Shown piece after piece: positions 1 through 12,111 of a stretch of DNA of 64,000 nucleotides. Source of the DNA: Conus ventricosus (taxonomy: Eukaryota; Mollusca; Gastropoda; Neogastropoda; Conidae); contig CM031622.1 of NCBI GenBank assembly GCA_018398815.1, positions 13,165,689 to 13,229,688 of the forward strand. Direction: 5' to 3'. Position 1 is the first letter of the stretch. Every line of letters begins with the position of its first letter. The position numbers were made by a program, and so were the translations under genes. The notes under the pieces were generated by a model. The model was not told where the DNA came from, ran no database searches, and saw only the letters and a program-made list of their open reading frames with translations.

Positions 1-381
1 GTAGAGGGAGGGATTTTCGTACTATTTGACATGGTAAGGGTGCAAGTGCATGGTCTGTATTTGTGTGAAATGATTGTGAGCAGTAATCATTGTGGTGTTT
101 TGCCTCACAAGTCAGACATGGGCATGTTTTATGTCATTTATAATTCTCTTTTTTTTTTCTTTAAAAATTTTTTTTTTTAATACTCTGTTGCTTTTGAAGT
201 GAGGTTAATTCAAGTGAGAGCGTGTGTTGATGTTTTCTTTGTTATTCTCTGTGATTGTAAAGGGCTGTGCTTCGGGTAATTAACTAATCTTGATTATTGC
301 AATGTGTAAATTTTCCTGTAATTGATTTTTTTTAAAATTGTTTATGGCAACTTTTGTCAAGATCTGTATTGGAGGATTTCA

Positions 382-413
<32 letters not shown>

Positions 414-1328
414 GCATGCGTGTGCCGTGCGTATGTTAGCATGTGTTTTCTCTAGAGGAGCTTTTTCATAGTCTTTTGTTATTAACCCCTTCACTGCTAT
501 CATATTTTGCTGAGTCCCATGCTGGATGAAACAAAAGGAGTGTTGAATCATGACGAACAGCGTTTGTCAACTGAGCATTGCAGACGACACTTTTTATGAT
601 GAACGTCGTTCGTCAACAGCGCAGTGAAGGGTTAATAAAATGGTTGTATTGTGGCAGACCTAGTGGCATTGATGAGTCTTTCTTTGTTTCATCATAAGAT
701 ATGTTTTGAGACACTTCAGTTTGTCTAGTACAGTCAAGACAAAGTATCTGTGTTTGTAGGAGTCCATTTGATCTGTGTGAGTTCCCTTTCATACTGTTTT
801 GTTTGTTTGTTTGTTCTTATTTTATAGATGATTCAGATGGAACTGATTTTGTTTGGGGTGACACTCAGGATATGTTTTGTCCAGTACTTTTTACTCTGTA
901 AAATTATTGTCTAATGATATATATACATAGATTGAGACATTTGTGTTAGATCTTACTTGGTCCGTCATGACTGCTGAAAGTGAAATTGGCATTGACATTT
1001 CATCCATTTTAACTGATTTGTTTGAAATGTCAAGGTGCCTCATGTTTGGGTGTTTCTGTGTTTCTGTTTTTTTAGGAGGGGTTGGTTTTGTTTTTCCAAT
1101 GCTGGTTGGGCATTAGAGGTTTTGCGTTAATTTTTTTAAAACTTTGTTTCCTGCTGTTTACAGACATTTGGTGTGTATTTGTGTGTGTGTGTGTGTGTAC
1201 ATATGTTTACACATATACGTGTATGTATGTAAACAAAACACATTTCATATGATGGACAGATGTTTGGGCACATTTGCCAGCGCTCATGCACAGTGGGGAA
1301 GGTTGACCTGACCTGTGTGTGTCAACAG
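1..1328. other. Intronic DNA upstream of the first visible exon
   Basis: AT-rich non-coding DNA in which I found no exon with credible splice sites. It holds short GT microsatellites (about 383-412 and 1180-1198) and the small MITE described separately. It ends in the acceptor of the first visible coactivator exon, so it is most likely the 3' part of an intron whose 5' exons lie outside the window. Confidence 0.6.
482..635. mobile_element. Short MITE flanked by TTAA, piggyBac-like
   Basis: The left end reads TTAA then CCCCTTCACTGC and the right end reads GCAGTGAAGGG then TTAA, giving inverted termini of about 11-12 bp flanked by TTAA on both sides. A second internal inverted similarity links GACGAACAGCG near 551 with CGTCGTTCGTC near 604. 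The total is 154 bp including both TTAA copies, with no coding capacity. TTAA target duplication and termini starting CCCT are typical of piggyBac-type non-autonomous elements. The superfamily is inferred from the ends alone. Confidence 0.65.
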
Positions 1329-1578
1329 GGGGCACAGTTCCCAGGGCTACAACGCCACCGCTCGCTCTCAGGAACTCCATACCGAACTCAGGGGTCCCCA
1401 GGGAGCACGCTTCCAGTTCCCTGCAGAAGGCCAGTTTTCTGGGCCCCCGGGTCAAGGCCAGATGGGGCCCATGTTCTCGCCAGGTCAGGGTCAGGGCCAG
1501 GGTCAACGCAGCAGCAACAACAGCACATGTTCCAGCAGAACAGGTTGTTGCAGAGGTCCCTCAGCATGAACACAGGAG
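1329..1578 (+). CDS. NCOA: p160/SRC-like nuclear receptor coactivator, first visible exon (Q/G/P-rich)
   Basis: Internal exon. The acceptor is GTCAACAG before 1329 and the donor is AG|GTCAGT after 1578. The 5' part is best read in the frame starting at 1330: a G/P/Q-rich disordered peptide ending in a repeated GQGQGQGQ. The 3' part is best read in another frame: QQQQQHMFQQNRLLQRSL, which resembles the Q-rich segment of vertebrate NCOA1-3. Joining them needs one extra base around 1503-1510, where a CAA/CAG tract occurs, so a one-base deletion is likely. The exon ends one base into a codon, and exon 2 supplies the other two bases in an open frame, which supports the 3' frame. The second frame is open across the whole exon, so the shift is a judgement from composition. 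Upstream exons (bHLH-PAS) are not in the window. Confidence 0.65.
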
Positions 1579-1623
1579 GTCAGTGGATCTTTGGGATGTG
1601 CCTGCTTGGTGTATGTGTTTGTG

Positions 1624-1668
1624 TATGTAGTGTGTGTGTGTTGTGTGTGTGTGTGTGTGTGTGTGTGA
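1624..1668. repeat. (GT)n microsatellite just after the exon 1 donor
   Basis: A run of GT dinucleotides with a few interruptions, starting about 45 bases downstream of the splice donor at 1579. Confidence 0.85.
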
Positions 1669-1860
1669 AGGTCTGTGTTTTACCTGTCGTCTCTTGTTTG
1701 TTTGTTGCACTATGGATCATTCTGTTGGTCAAGAGTCAAGTTTCACACAGCTGACTTATTTCCCTTGGCTGCATGTGTAATGAGTTTCTTTTTATTCTTC
1801 TTAATCCCTCTTTCTTTTCTCCGACCTTAATTCCCTGATGACTCGATTTTGGCCTGTCCT

Positions 1861-2012
1861 TCCACCCCCTTTTCTTCCGGCCCGAGACCCACCAAATCTC
1901 TCACCGTGTTCTTCCACCCCCTTTTCTTCCGGCCCGAGACCCACCAAATCTCTCACCGTGTTCTTCCACCCCCTTTTCTTCCGGCCCGAGACCCACCAAA
2001 TCTCTCACCGTG
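1861..2012. repeat. Three-copy tandem repeat, 52-bp unit
   Basis: The unit begins TCCACCCCCTTTTCTTCCGG and recurs at 1861, 1913 and 1965, almost without differences. It is pyrimidine-rich and lies in intron 1. The near identity indicates a recent local duplication. Confidence 0.9.
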
Positions 2013-2983
2013 TTCGCCTTCCTTTTCATCCTCTCTGTGGTTTGAAGACGGAACAGTGGAACTAAGGTAACGGGTCAGACTGCACCGTTTGTCGCCCCTC
2101 TTGATCCGCCCCTCTTCATCCGCCTGTTGGTCACTTCAGTCGTACATGCTTTCAGTTGCAAGATTTTCTCTGTGTGTGTGTATTCTTTCTTTTTTGGGTG
2201 GGGGTGGGGGATAGGGGAGAGAGGGGGAGTTAATCCAGAGTGGACGCTGTGTCAGAGTGAAGTCATGGTATTGACAAGTCTCCTGCGTTATGTTGAATTG
2301 CAAGGGTTAATTCAGAGTGGATTTGTTTGGTTTTTTGTTTGTTTTGTTGCTCTGTTCTCCCTCCCTCCCTCCCTCCTCTCCCTCTCCACCCCCCCCCCCC
2401 TCACTTTCTGTCTCCCTTTCTCTCTACCTGTTCCCTCCCCCTCTCCCCTTCTCCTTCCCCTTCCGTTTCTCTTCCCCCTTTCCCATGGAACTTAGTTCAT
2501 CTGAATTATTTAAAGTAATTTCGGTGAGATAAAGATGTATACCTCTGTGTAAACGCATCACAGTTTTATCACCAATCTGTACACTGTGAAATAAAGCCAG
2601 AGATTATGCAAATAATTTAGTAGTGACCTGTTATATGTCTATTGACAAAAATGACAAAAAACAGGCATCTAGGGTGGCCTGTTTATACAGGTGTGTGCCT
2701 TTGTCCTGTAGGTATGACACTTTAGCATGGTGTGACAGACAATAAACTAACAGACGGGTCACAAACTGGTTAGAACAATTATCAGACGTGTAAAACCATC
2801 CCGCCCCTCGCCTTCCCACTTCCAAGCACCGCGACACAAACAGTACTACGTCGATGGCTCAGTGATGTATCACTGTGAAGGGAAGCCAAGGCTATAACAA
2901 CAGGCGTGCAGCCATTAGCGGGCGATCCGAGGTGGCGAAAAGGTTAAGACTATATTGACCCACGGATGACCCCTCCTCCCTCT

Positions 2984-3008
2984 CCCCCCCCCCCCCCCCC
3001 CCCCCCCC
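2984..3008. repeat. 25-base C homopolymer
   Basis: Uninterrupted C run in a CT-rich stretch. It is one of about sixteen G or C runs of 18 bases or more in this window. Confidence 0.9.
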
Positions 3009-5507
3009 TTCTCCCTGCCCCCCTGCCACCAGGAGAGCGAGCCATCTTGCAAGCTTGCCTGTGGCTGGGTTGCCTGCTCCCTACAGGGATGGATACTTCC
3101 TGGTATTGATTGCAGGGGTGGCTGTTGTCGTTGGAGTTAGGCCGCGCGCGTCCGTCCGTCTGTCTGTTTTGTGGAATGACGTCAGTCACTCAATAGTGTG
3201 TGTGTTTTTCATTTTCTTACTTCTTTTATTGTTTTTACCCTCTCGGGATCTGCATGATGTCATGATGTGCAGTCTGGAAGATTATCTCATCGATGTGACA
3301 GTCAGTGTCCCCCCTCTCTCTCTGTCTCTCCCCACCACACCTTGCTGCCCTCATCCCTGTCCCTCTTTTCATCTCACTTGCTGTTCCTCTCTGTCTCATT
3401 TATCACCCATAACCCACCCTCTTTTGTTCGTTTCCTACCCATCTGTGACGAGAGTTGGGAGTGGGCTGGTATGTCCTCTAGGGGGAGGGCTTGGATTGTT
3501 TTCTCTGTTAGTTATGTTAACATTTCACCTTCACCCTCTCTCTTACTAGTCATGGAAGGAGCAACTTTCCTGTACTAAACATTGAAAGAAATTTTTGTTT
3601 TTCTCGGGACTGTTAAAACTACTCCAGAGTGGCTCAGGAAAATTTTTCCTTAGGCTTGTACACTTAAAAGTACTTTTTGCTCCGAGAGACAGAATTAGAG
3701 ATAAGTTCAGACATTCAATACTGATTGAACAACAAAGAACTGACGCAAGATAATTGTACTTTCACACATCAACTTTACTTTAGACAAGGGTGAAATATTC
3801 AAATCAATTTCAGTTCTGACTTCCCCACTTGTTATCATCGTTCTGGATGAGTTGAGTTGGAGTCCACTTGGAATATCAGAACTTATCTGATGTTGGAGAG
3901 GACAGTTGATCTCTCTCTAGTTGCTGGTGACTGATCCACTTCTCTGTAGAGCTGTCGATCATTAGCAGGGCTGCAGTGTTTGCCCATTACCAGGCATGCC
4001 CAGGGTAGGTAGGAACCCAGGTTCTAAAACAAACAGAACCTGGTCTGTAGTTAAGTAGCTGAGAGCATGGCTTGTCAAGTTCTCACACTTGCCCTCTGGT
4101 TTTCAGTAAATGTGTGAGATCTCAGCCAACAAAGGATTAGACTAGAATGCATATATCTGCCATATTTATCAGTCTTCACTTTTATTCCGATTTTGAGTGG
4201 AGTTTAACAAGAGTAGAAGACAGTTATACAATGCTAAACAATGGAAGTCAAATAACCCTTCTGTTTTTGTTATAAATTGAGTTGCAGTAACTTAGAATAC
4301 ACTTAGCCCAAGTACACGTATTGGTGTAGACTTAGAATCACATAACACAAAGTATTCTATCAATAGTATTCATAAATCGACAGTTTTCACCTAGTTCAGG
4401 CATACTGCTTTTCTGATCGGAATTTCTCATTCAGTTATCATTGTAACAGATAGTATTGAATACTGGCAAAAGTCAGATGGTTAACAAAGAATGTTAATCA
4501 GATTGTTAACAAAGAATCTTAACCAAGCATCTTAATAGTTTTTACCAAGTTGGGGCAAACAAACTATTACAACAGAATACTCGTCCATCATCTTGATAGA
4601 TGTCACCAAGTATTGGCATAAAGTTATACTGTTAAACCACATGGCACACATACAATCAATGCATAGTCTCAAAATTTAGAAACATAATTTCAACTTAGAG
4701 TTCTTCTGGGAAACGGTGAACTCAGAACTTGGAAGATTCAGAGGATGTGGAGATGATCGTTCCTTCTCTGATTTACCCCTGATATCGTTGTGGCTGGCTA
4801 CACTGGGTCAGTCTGACAGCTGTAGGTGGAGGCAGTGAATTGGAGGGACCTGAATGGTGGAGTTTTACGTTCTCACAGCGTAGGCATGAGGCGTACTCAG
4901 GAGAGGTTTGGGACTCAAGTCGCCGAGCCGCTGCACGTAGATGGATGTCCATTTTGTGTCCATGGGGGATGTTCCCACCCTCCCCTTTCCCTAAAGGGAG
5001 GGCCCTGCTGGTTGTGCAGGCCACTGGTGAAGTCGCAGTGTGGCAGCGCCTCGTCAGACTGTCCCACAGCCTGGAGATCTGTCCCCTCCGGTGACACAGG
5101 CTAGTCCCGTCGTCACTGCTGGTGCGAAGAAGGTGGTGAGTGCCGCCCCACGCCTGTCTGCCACCAAGGCATCTTCGGCTGGTCATGCCACCTCCCAGCA
5201 GGAATGAGTCGCTGCAACAGCAGAGCTGTCACCGCCACTGAATTGGAGGGACCGAGTTTCTCCTTTTTCTTGTAGGCTACGCGATCTGTTCCGGTTCTGG
5301 TTCCGGTTGGCTTTGAGTCACTAAAGACAAAGAAAAGGTGAGGGGGGGAGGGGCTCACCCCCCACCCCTACGTGAGGAAATGCACAGAAGATTCGAGAAT
5401 GCCCTTTCTCAGCTGTTTGACAAAGCGCTGTTTGACATAATTGGGCCATTTTGCAAACACTTAATTCTCTCCACTTCAAAAGAAAACAAAAAGGAAAAAA
5501 AAAAGCA

Positions 5508-5567
5508 AGAAAGCTGCATAAATTGTGTTACACAGATAATATGAAATCAGTTTCTTTCCTTCCTCAC
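5508..5567. repeat. 60-bp direct repeat, copy 1 of 2
   Basis: Identical over 60 bases to 6578-6637, exactly 1,070 bases downstream. It starts AGAAAGCTGCATAAATTGTG. The pair brackets a segment with a retroelement-like CTTCAGG motif, a 144-bp tandem duplication and long G runs. Confidence 0.9.
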
Positions 5568-5994
5568 ACTGCTTTAGGTGAACTGAGAAAGCCTTGTTCA
5601 GATCTGACCAGACATTAACAAAGTTTTTACCATCCACAGCTGGGGGCCGGCCGTAAAGTAGAAACAGATCAGAACAGCCACAATTCTTACACCCTCTCTT
5701 TATCTTTTCTCTGATGAATTCCATGTGGACAATTTGAAAAATTATTGCGAAAGCTCTGCTCAAAAAACGTTGCAAAAAGAATCACAAGACAAACCATGAC
5801 GCATTTCGACCTCTAGGGTCTTCTTCAGGCAAGATACACAACCCCGAGGACAACGAAAATGAAAGAGCAATCACTTGCCTTCATCCAGTTCGGCGCAAGA
5901 TGGGTGTTGATTTCAACAAGAAACAGTCGATGTGCATCTTCCCATCATGCCCACACACAGTCAGCTGAACCCCAACCACTCTTCAGACCAACGT

Positions 5995-6260
5995 CACCAC
6001 TGTCTTAAGTTAATAGAAAGATCTGTGGTTATGCATGTGTACATTTACTTTTGGCTCCCCCCCCCCCCCCCCCCCTTCTCTCTCTCTCACAGATGCATGT
6101 CATACTCATCAACGGTGGGGGGGGGGGAGGGGGGGGGTCACCACTGTCTCATGTTAAGTTAATAGAAAGATCTGTGGTTATGCATGTGTACATTTACTTT
6201 TGGCTCCTCTCTCTCTCTCTCTCTCTCCTCTCTCTCAGATGCATGTCATACTCATCAACT
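5995..6260. repeat. Two-copy tandem duplication, about 144 bp
   Basis: The segment starting CACCACTGTCT at 5995 is repeated from 6139. Both copies contain GATCTGTGGTTATGCATGTG, a pyrimidine tract, ATGCATGTCATACTCATCAA and then a long G run. The G tracts differ greatly in length (about 16 versus 42 plus 27). Confidence 0.85.
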
Positions 6261-6303
<43 letters not shown>

Positions 6304-6330
6304 GGGGGGGGGGGGGGGGGGGGGGGGGGG
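6261..6330. repeat. 70-base nearly pure G tract
   Basis: 42 G, one T at 6303, then 27 G. It is capable of G-quadruplex formation on the + strand. The length may be imprecise because homopolymers this long are poorly resolved. Confidence 0.9.
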
Positions 6331-6577
6331 TGGGGTAGGGGAGTGTCGTGTCTGTCTGTTTATTGGGTACACACCTGTGCTGAACATACAGACGCAGCTT
6401 TTATTGGTGTTAGTTTAGTTGTGATTGTGTTTCTGTTGATTCACTTTAGGTGTTTCTTTAATTGTCAGTAATTCGCTTGTGTGTTGGATAGTTTCGTAGG
6501 GAAGAGACCGGTTAGTGAGGTTACATATAGGAAGCCTCTTTGATGCTTTGATGCTCTGTTCCTTCAGCATCATCAGA

Positions 6578-6637
6578 AGAAAGCTGCATAAATTGTGTTA
6601 CACAGATAATATGAAATCAGTTTCTTTCCTTCCTCAC
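6578..6637. repeat. 60-bp direct repeat, copy 2 of 2
   Basis: Second identical copy of 5508-5567, in the same orientation. The flanks differ on both sides, so the repeat ends sharply. Confidence 0.9.
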
Positions 6638-6863
6638 TCCGCCTCCCTGCCCCTTCCCTCTCCCACCACATGCATGTGGAAGAGGTCGGGAGAGTGAGTA
6701 GTGTATACATGCATGGCAGTGGCGAACAAGTGGGCAGCAGGAGGCCGGGGAGGCAGACATACAGTACCTCCACCTGTGACCTTTTGAACCTCCCCCAGCT
6801 GGCCCACAGATTGGCGTAAACAGCGCCACAGAGCCGGATCAGTGAGCCCCCCTCCCCAACCCT

Positions 6864-6864
<1 letters not shown>

Positions 6865-6925
<61 letters not shown>
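6865..6925. repeat. 61-base C homopolymer
   Basis: Uninterrupted C tract, the longest homopolymer in the window. It lies about 530 bases from the G tract at 6261-6330, so opposite strands carry the G-rich face. Confidence 0.9.
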
Positions 6926-7769
6926 ACAGCCAATGAGCAGTAAACAACCCACGGCAGTCAGGCTGCCACAAGGTACGGACATCCGCAGTAGGTATCTGTG
7001 ACGGTCAGATTATAGCCCCGAGTGGTGCCTCTCCACACCTCTGGCCAATCAGCATTGGACTGTGGCGCGTGCTGCGAGCGTTAGCGTCGAGGGCGGAGGG
7101 GAGGTGCCGTGGGGGGAACTGTCCGAGTCACATGGCGAGTCACATGGCGGCGTGATGAGAGCGGCTGGCATGCCAGCTGGTGGTCAGTCCCAGGGTGTAG
7201 GTGGTCACTCAAGGTCACCACAGCCAGGTGACGGAAGCAAGAACAGGGAGATTTCGCGGGGCAAACGGGGGTCATGCATTGTTTGTGGAACAGGCCTAAG
7301 TATCAGGCTTGTGTTTGTGGATAGATGTCTCAGACATGCACTTGTGTTGGTTCTAGTGTTGTCTTCAGTGAAAAGTCTTGAGTACAGACAGATGTGGCAG
7401 AAAAGTGTAGCGTGTGTGATGGATTCCCATTGACTGTGTGTGAATCTTCTAATCTGTTGATTTTTTTTTTTTAATGTAGAAATGATTGAAACGAAGTGAA
7501 TGCTCACAGCTTGTATCCAGGAAAAGTTGTGAATTGTGGCGTGGCTTTGTCAGCATTGACGCCTTTCTCGCTTGGGCTGTCATTTCTTCTTCTCCTTTTT
7601 TGTTTTGTTTTGTATTTTTCTCCAAGTGTGAGAGACAAAGTAAGTGAGGGAAAGATGGGTTGGCTATTGTGAGAACTGTTCATACTGAATCACCATCCTT
7701 CTCCAACTCAACACTCACACACTTACTCTAACGCATGGATGTGTGCATGCACGCACAGACAGACATGTA

Positions 7770-7881
7770 CACAGACACATACACACACACACAGACATGT
7801 ACACAGACACATACACACACACACAGTCATATGCACACGCACGTATTTCACTCATTCATCCCATTAGCACCACACACACGG

Positions 7882-7943
<62 letters not shown>
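7770..7943. repeat. (CA)n microsatellite
   Basis: CA/ACAC repeats with interspersed ACAGACATGTAC segments, pure from about 7884 to 7943. Confidence 0.9.
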
Positions 7944-7945
<2 letters not shown>

Positions 7946-8204
7946 GGTTTGAAATGAATGCATCTTATCTGTTTGGAATGAGATTGGCATCAAGTAAGTA
8001 AAATCAGTAGTAAGTCATACAGTGATTTGATAATGGCATTAAGTAAGCGAATTCACAAGCAGTGCTTAAAATGATTCCATTAAATACCAGCTTAGTTCCT
8101 GTTGTTGCCGTTTTCCTGGATATGATGCCAGCTTTCCTCAGGAAAATGGGGGATAATGATTGTTATCCTTCGGGAAACAACCAGGAAAACAATTATGAAC
8201 TTGA

Positions 8205-8910
8205 ATGAAAACGGGTAAAAACAGCCCTGGGGAAAACAGCAAATACCCCCTATGGAAAACAGGGAAAACAGCCAATGCCCCAATGGAAAACAGCCAATGC
8301 CCCTCGGGAAAACAGCCAATGCCCTTTGGGAAAACAGCTAATACCCCCTATGGGAAACGGGGAAAACAGCTAATACCCTTTGGGGAAAACAGCTAATGCC
8401 CTTAGGGAAAACAGCTAATGCCCCTAGGAAAACAGGGGAAAACAGCTAATGCCCTAGGGAAAACAGGGAAACCAGCTAATGCCCCTAGGGAAAATAGGAA
8501 AACAGCTAATACCCGTAGGGGGAAACAGCTAATCCCTAGGGAAAACAGCTAAGACAGCTAGTACCCCGAGGGAAAACAGCTAATACCCCCAGGGGAAAAC
8601 AGCTAATGCCCCAAGGGAAAACAGGGGAAACAGCTGATACCCATAGGAAAAACAGGGGAAACAGCTATTACCCCTAGGGAAAACAGCAAATACTATTAGG
8701 GAAAACAATGAAACTGCTAAAACCCCGTAGGAAAAACAGGGACACAGCTAATATCCGTAAGGAAAACAACTAACACCCCAAGGAAAACAGCTATTACCCC
8801 AAGGGAAAGCAGCTAATACCCCTAGGGGAAACAGGGAAAACAGCTAATACCCTAGGGGAAACAGGGAAAACAGCTAATACCCCTCTGGAAAACAGGGGGA
8901 AAACGGTTGT
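8205..8910. repeat. Degenerate short tandem array with GGAAAACAGCTAAT core
   Basis: About 25-30 diverged copies of a 20-30-bp unit containing GGGAAAACAGCTAATACCCC and variants. Spacing is irregular and some units are doubled. It lies in intron 1 and is not coding. Confidence 0.85.
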
Positions 8911-10191
8911 GATGCAAAGGAAAATGACTGAGACCCTAAGGAAAAGAGAGGTGATGTTGAGGATGAACGGTGATGATAACTGTTTTTAGCCATTTTCCTA
9001 GGGTGTAACATTTGTTCTTGAGGTAAACAGCTAACATTGCCTTCGGCAGTTGGTATGTACCTCTAGACTGTTGTGGTAATTGACCTCTAGGTGTACAGAA
9101 TGGTCACTTGACACGTTTGCTTATTTTCCACATGTTCTTCCTTTCAGAGCTTATGAAGTTTGAAACAGTTGCAAACACACTTCTACAGTCCACATTGTAT
9201 TGTTTAGCCACCACTATTGACCTGGCAGCACTGAGGTGCTAAATTCTCCTGTGGTGTTAAACTGACAGTTTTCCATTCAGCAGCACAAACATAAATTCTC
9301 CACAATGAGGTTTTAAACATCATTTGACTTGGTGGTATGGTGGTTAATTCTCTACAATGGGGTTAAACTGACACTTCTGTATTAACGTCATTCCCTTTCC
9401 CATTTGACACAAGTTGTTAAAAAAGTAGCTTATAACTTTGCCTCAAATGTAAATCACCAATGATTGCCTCTTCAGCGTTGGCTGATGCTGCCAAATGCTG
9501 TGTTCTGTTGCTCAGGCCTTTCCAAAGGTTTGGGAATTAAACGTAAGGTCACAGTGAGCAGATTGATAGTTAACCGGTGGTGGCGGATAGGGGTGTCAGT
9601 ACTTGAAAAAAATGATGTTGAAAACATTTTTGACTGGATTCCTTTGGTTTTAATTCTGTCAGTGGTTGATAAAGTGTTGTGTGACACCATGCTGCCTCGA
9701 GCAAAGGTTGTGTTAGGAATGGCGCACACTAGTACTGAATAGTTTAACCTTCAGCTGTGTGTTTCATTAGGTGAAAGTTATTGCCAATTGCCAGTTGTAA
9801 CAATTTTCATAGGAAGCCTGAAAACTAACAGAATTTTAAGTAAACCATGCTGTGGGTAAATTGTGAAAGAAATTGTCTTTTGGTGTTATGTATTTCAAAG
9901 AAAAAAGTGTGGAGATATTCTTTTGGTGTTATGCATTACAAAGGTAAAATGTGGATTTGTACTCCTGTGGTGATATTTATCACACCAGGCTTAACCTTTT
10001 CTGTTGGAATGACATGTGATGTTAGGGTATCAGAAATACTGTAGAGAATTTGTACTACATGCTGGCATTACTTCTTGTATCAGTTCTGCACTTTGTTGAA
10101 TCGTGGTCGGAAGTATAGGTTATTTAACGTTGTGATGGTATTTCATTCATTATCATTATTTGATCAAGACTTCCCTCCTCCATAAGTACAG

Positions 10192-10252
10192 CCCTGATGT
10201 GGCCCTTTGCAGTCGGCTGGGCTATAAGCAACATTATCTTATCTTATCTTCT
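10192..10252 (+). mobile_element. SINE/LINE 3' tail with TTATC repeats
   Basis: It reads CAGCCCTGATGTGGCCCT, then GTCGGCTGGGCTATAAGC, then a short TTATCTTATCTTATCT tail. An almost identical copy lies at 19202-19261. A conserved tail ending in a short tandem repeat is typical of SINEs moved by CR1/L2-type LINEs. No head region is recognisable. Confidence 0.7.
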
Positions 10253-10559
10253 CCATAAGTAGTTCCGAAATCTTTGTGTCGGAACTGTGGTTGCCTGTTT
10301 CTGTGTACATTTACCCATTTTCAGTACTTCACTTAAGAATGCATCAAGTGTTTGGGGCACTAAAGATGGTTGTGACATTTTAATTTTTGGTCTTTTGTCG
10401 AGTTACCAACAGACTGTCAAGAAAACCACACCTGGCAGAGCTAAAGTTCTCTGTTACACTGGTTTGGGCTGTAGCATTCTGTAGAGAGCAAAAAAGTAAA
10501 ACTCATTGTAAAAAGGAAATCCATCTTTTAGATAAGTTAAAAGTCTGTCCTTGGATTCA

Positions 10560-10930
10560 CAGGGGTGTGTTTAGTCTGTTTGTGGAATTAACACAGATAT
10601 ATGTGTAATGTGATAAAGAGTCAGAAGAGGTGTGTCCAGTCTATTTATGGAGTCAACATAGGTGTGTCTAGTCTGTGTTGTGGAGTTTTTAAAAAAGTGG
10701 GTCTTGTCTGTGGAGCCAATAAAGGTCTGCCCAGACTGTTGATGGATTCTAGTCTGTTCATAGAGTCAATAAAGGAGTGTCTAGTCCATTTATTGAGACA
10801 GGAAAGATGTGTCTTGTATGTGTGAAGTCAAAGAAGGTGTATTTAGTCTGTTAATGGCATCTGTGAAGGTGTATCTTTGATGTTTGTGGAGTCAAGGAAG
10901 GTGCATGTAGTCTGGACTGCAGTCTTGGTG
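10560..10930. repeat. Degenerate tandem repeat, about 35-45-bp unit
   Basis: Repeated motifs of the form GGTGTGTCTAGTCTGTT followed by TGGAGTCAA. About nine diverged copies with variable spacing. Confidence 0.7.
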
Positions 10931-11459
10931 AAGTGGATCGAAACATAAATGAAAACGGAGCGAGTGCAGCGTCTGAAGGTGTCCCAGCTGGAATCTTAAC
11001 CGTGGTCTTTTCAACGTTGTGTCCTCATGCTTTACTCCTTCCGCACATGTTTACCATTACTATCATACTGGCAAACGCTGACATCGCTCCACCCTGCAGG
11101 CAGCTAGACTTATCGATAAAAACATGGACCATAGCTTGCTTGGAAAGCAGTTGATGCACAAAGGCCATGCTTTGTGGTCCATCTTCATGATGAAGTTTAT
11201 CAGATCAGTCTAGTGTGAGAAATAACACTCTTGCTAGTCCCCTCACTTTACAGACTTGAAAGATTTTTGGGGTGAAAGTTTGCTATGTGCTTAGTGCTCA
11301 TATTTCAAACTATTTTTTTCAGCTGCTTTTACAAATTCGACACGAAACAATTCTAAAAGCATTACAGATACAAGACCGGCAGTGATTTTTTATTTTATTT
11401 TAAGAGATTGATTGGGAAATTTAAGTTCAGGGAATCAAAAGATTATATCAGCTGTTGAA

Positions 11460-11460
11460 G

Positions 11461-11511
<51 letters not shown>

Positions 11512-11537
11512 ACACACACACACACACGCACAACACA

Positions 11538-11593
<56 letters not shown>
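11460..11593. repeat. (CA)n microsatellite
   Basis: Long CA run with a few CACCACA interruptions; non-coding. Confidence 0.95.
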
Positions 11594-11594
<1 letters not shown>

Positions 11595-12111
11595 ACAATT
11601 ACATACATCAGCACAAGGAAGGTTTATCTTTATTTTTCCTCTCTGTCTTTTCAAGGTTATGAGAAAATCAGTCTCTATGCCAAAAGGGGTGAGTAGAAAT
11701 CAACTCTCCCCTTGTCTCCCAAAACTGCAGTGCACCTTCTCTTGATCTTCCATTCCTGGTCTGTACAAGCTTGCAAGTGAACCTAAAGCAATGTGAAACT
11801 CATTCTGAAACCCATTAGATCGGTTTGAAAAACGAAAACCAAACAAAGAAAGCAGTTGACAGGTCCATTAGATTGGTGTACAAGAAGGAAACAAACTAAC
11901 TGAGGATGGCTTTTCCTGATGCACAGTTGTGTTCTATTACATGGTAAACGTCAGGTTTTTCGTGCTCTCATGATCTTTTACTAAAGAGTAGGGACGAGGT
12001 GTGCACCATTGGGGAATGCATTTGTACAAAAGAGTGGGGACTTGGCAAGTACAATCACATAGAGAGAAAGGGATCTAACAATGTAAAAGTGAGAGATGGC
12101 ACTACACACAA

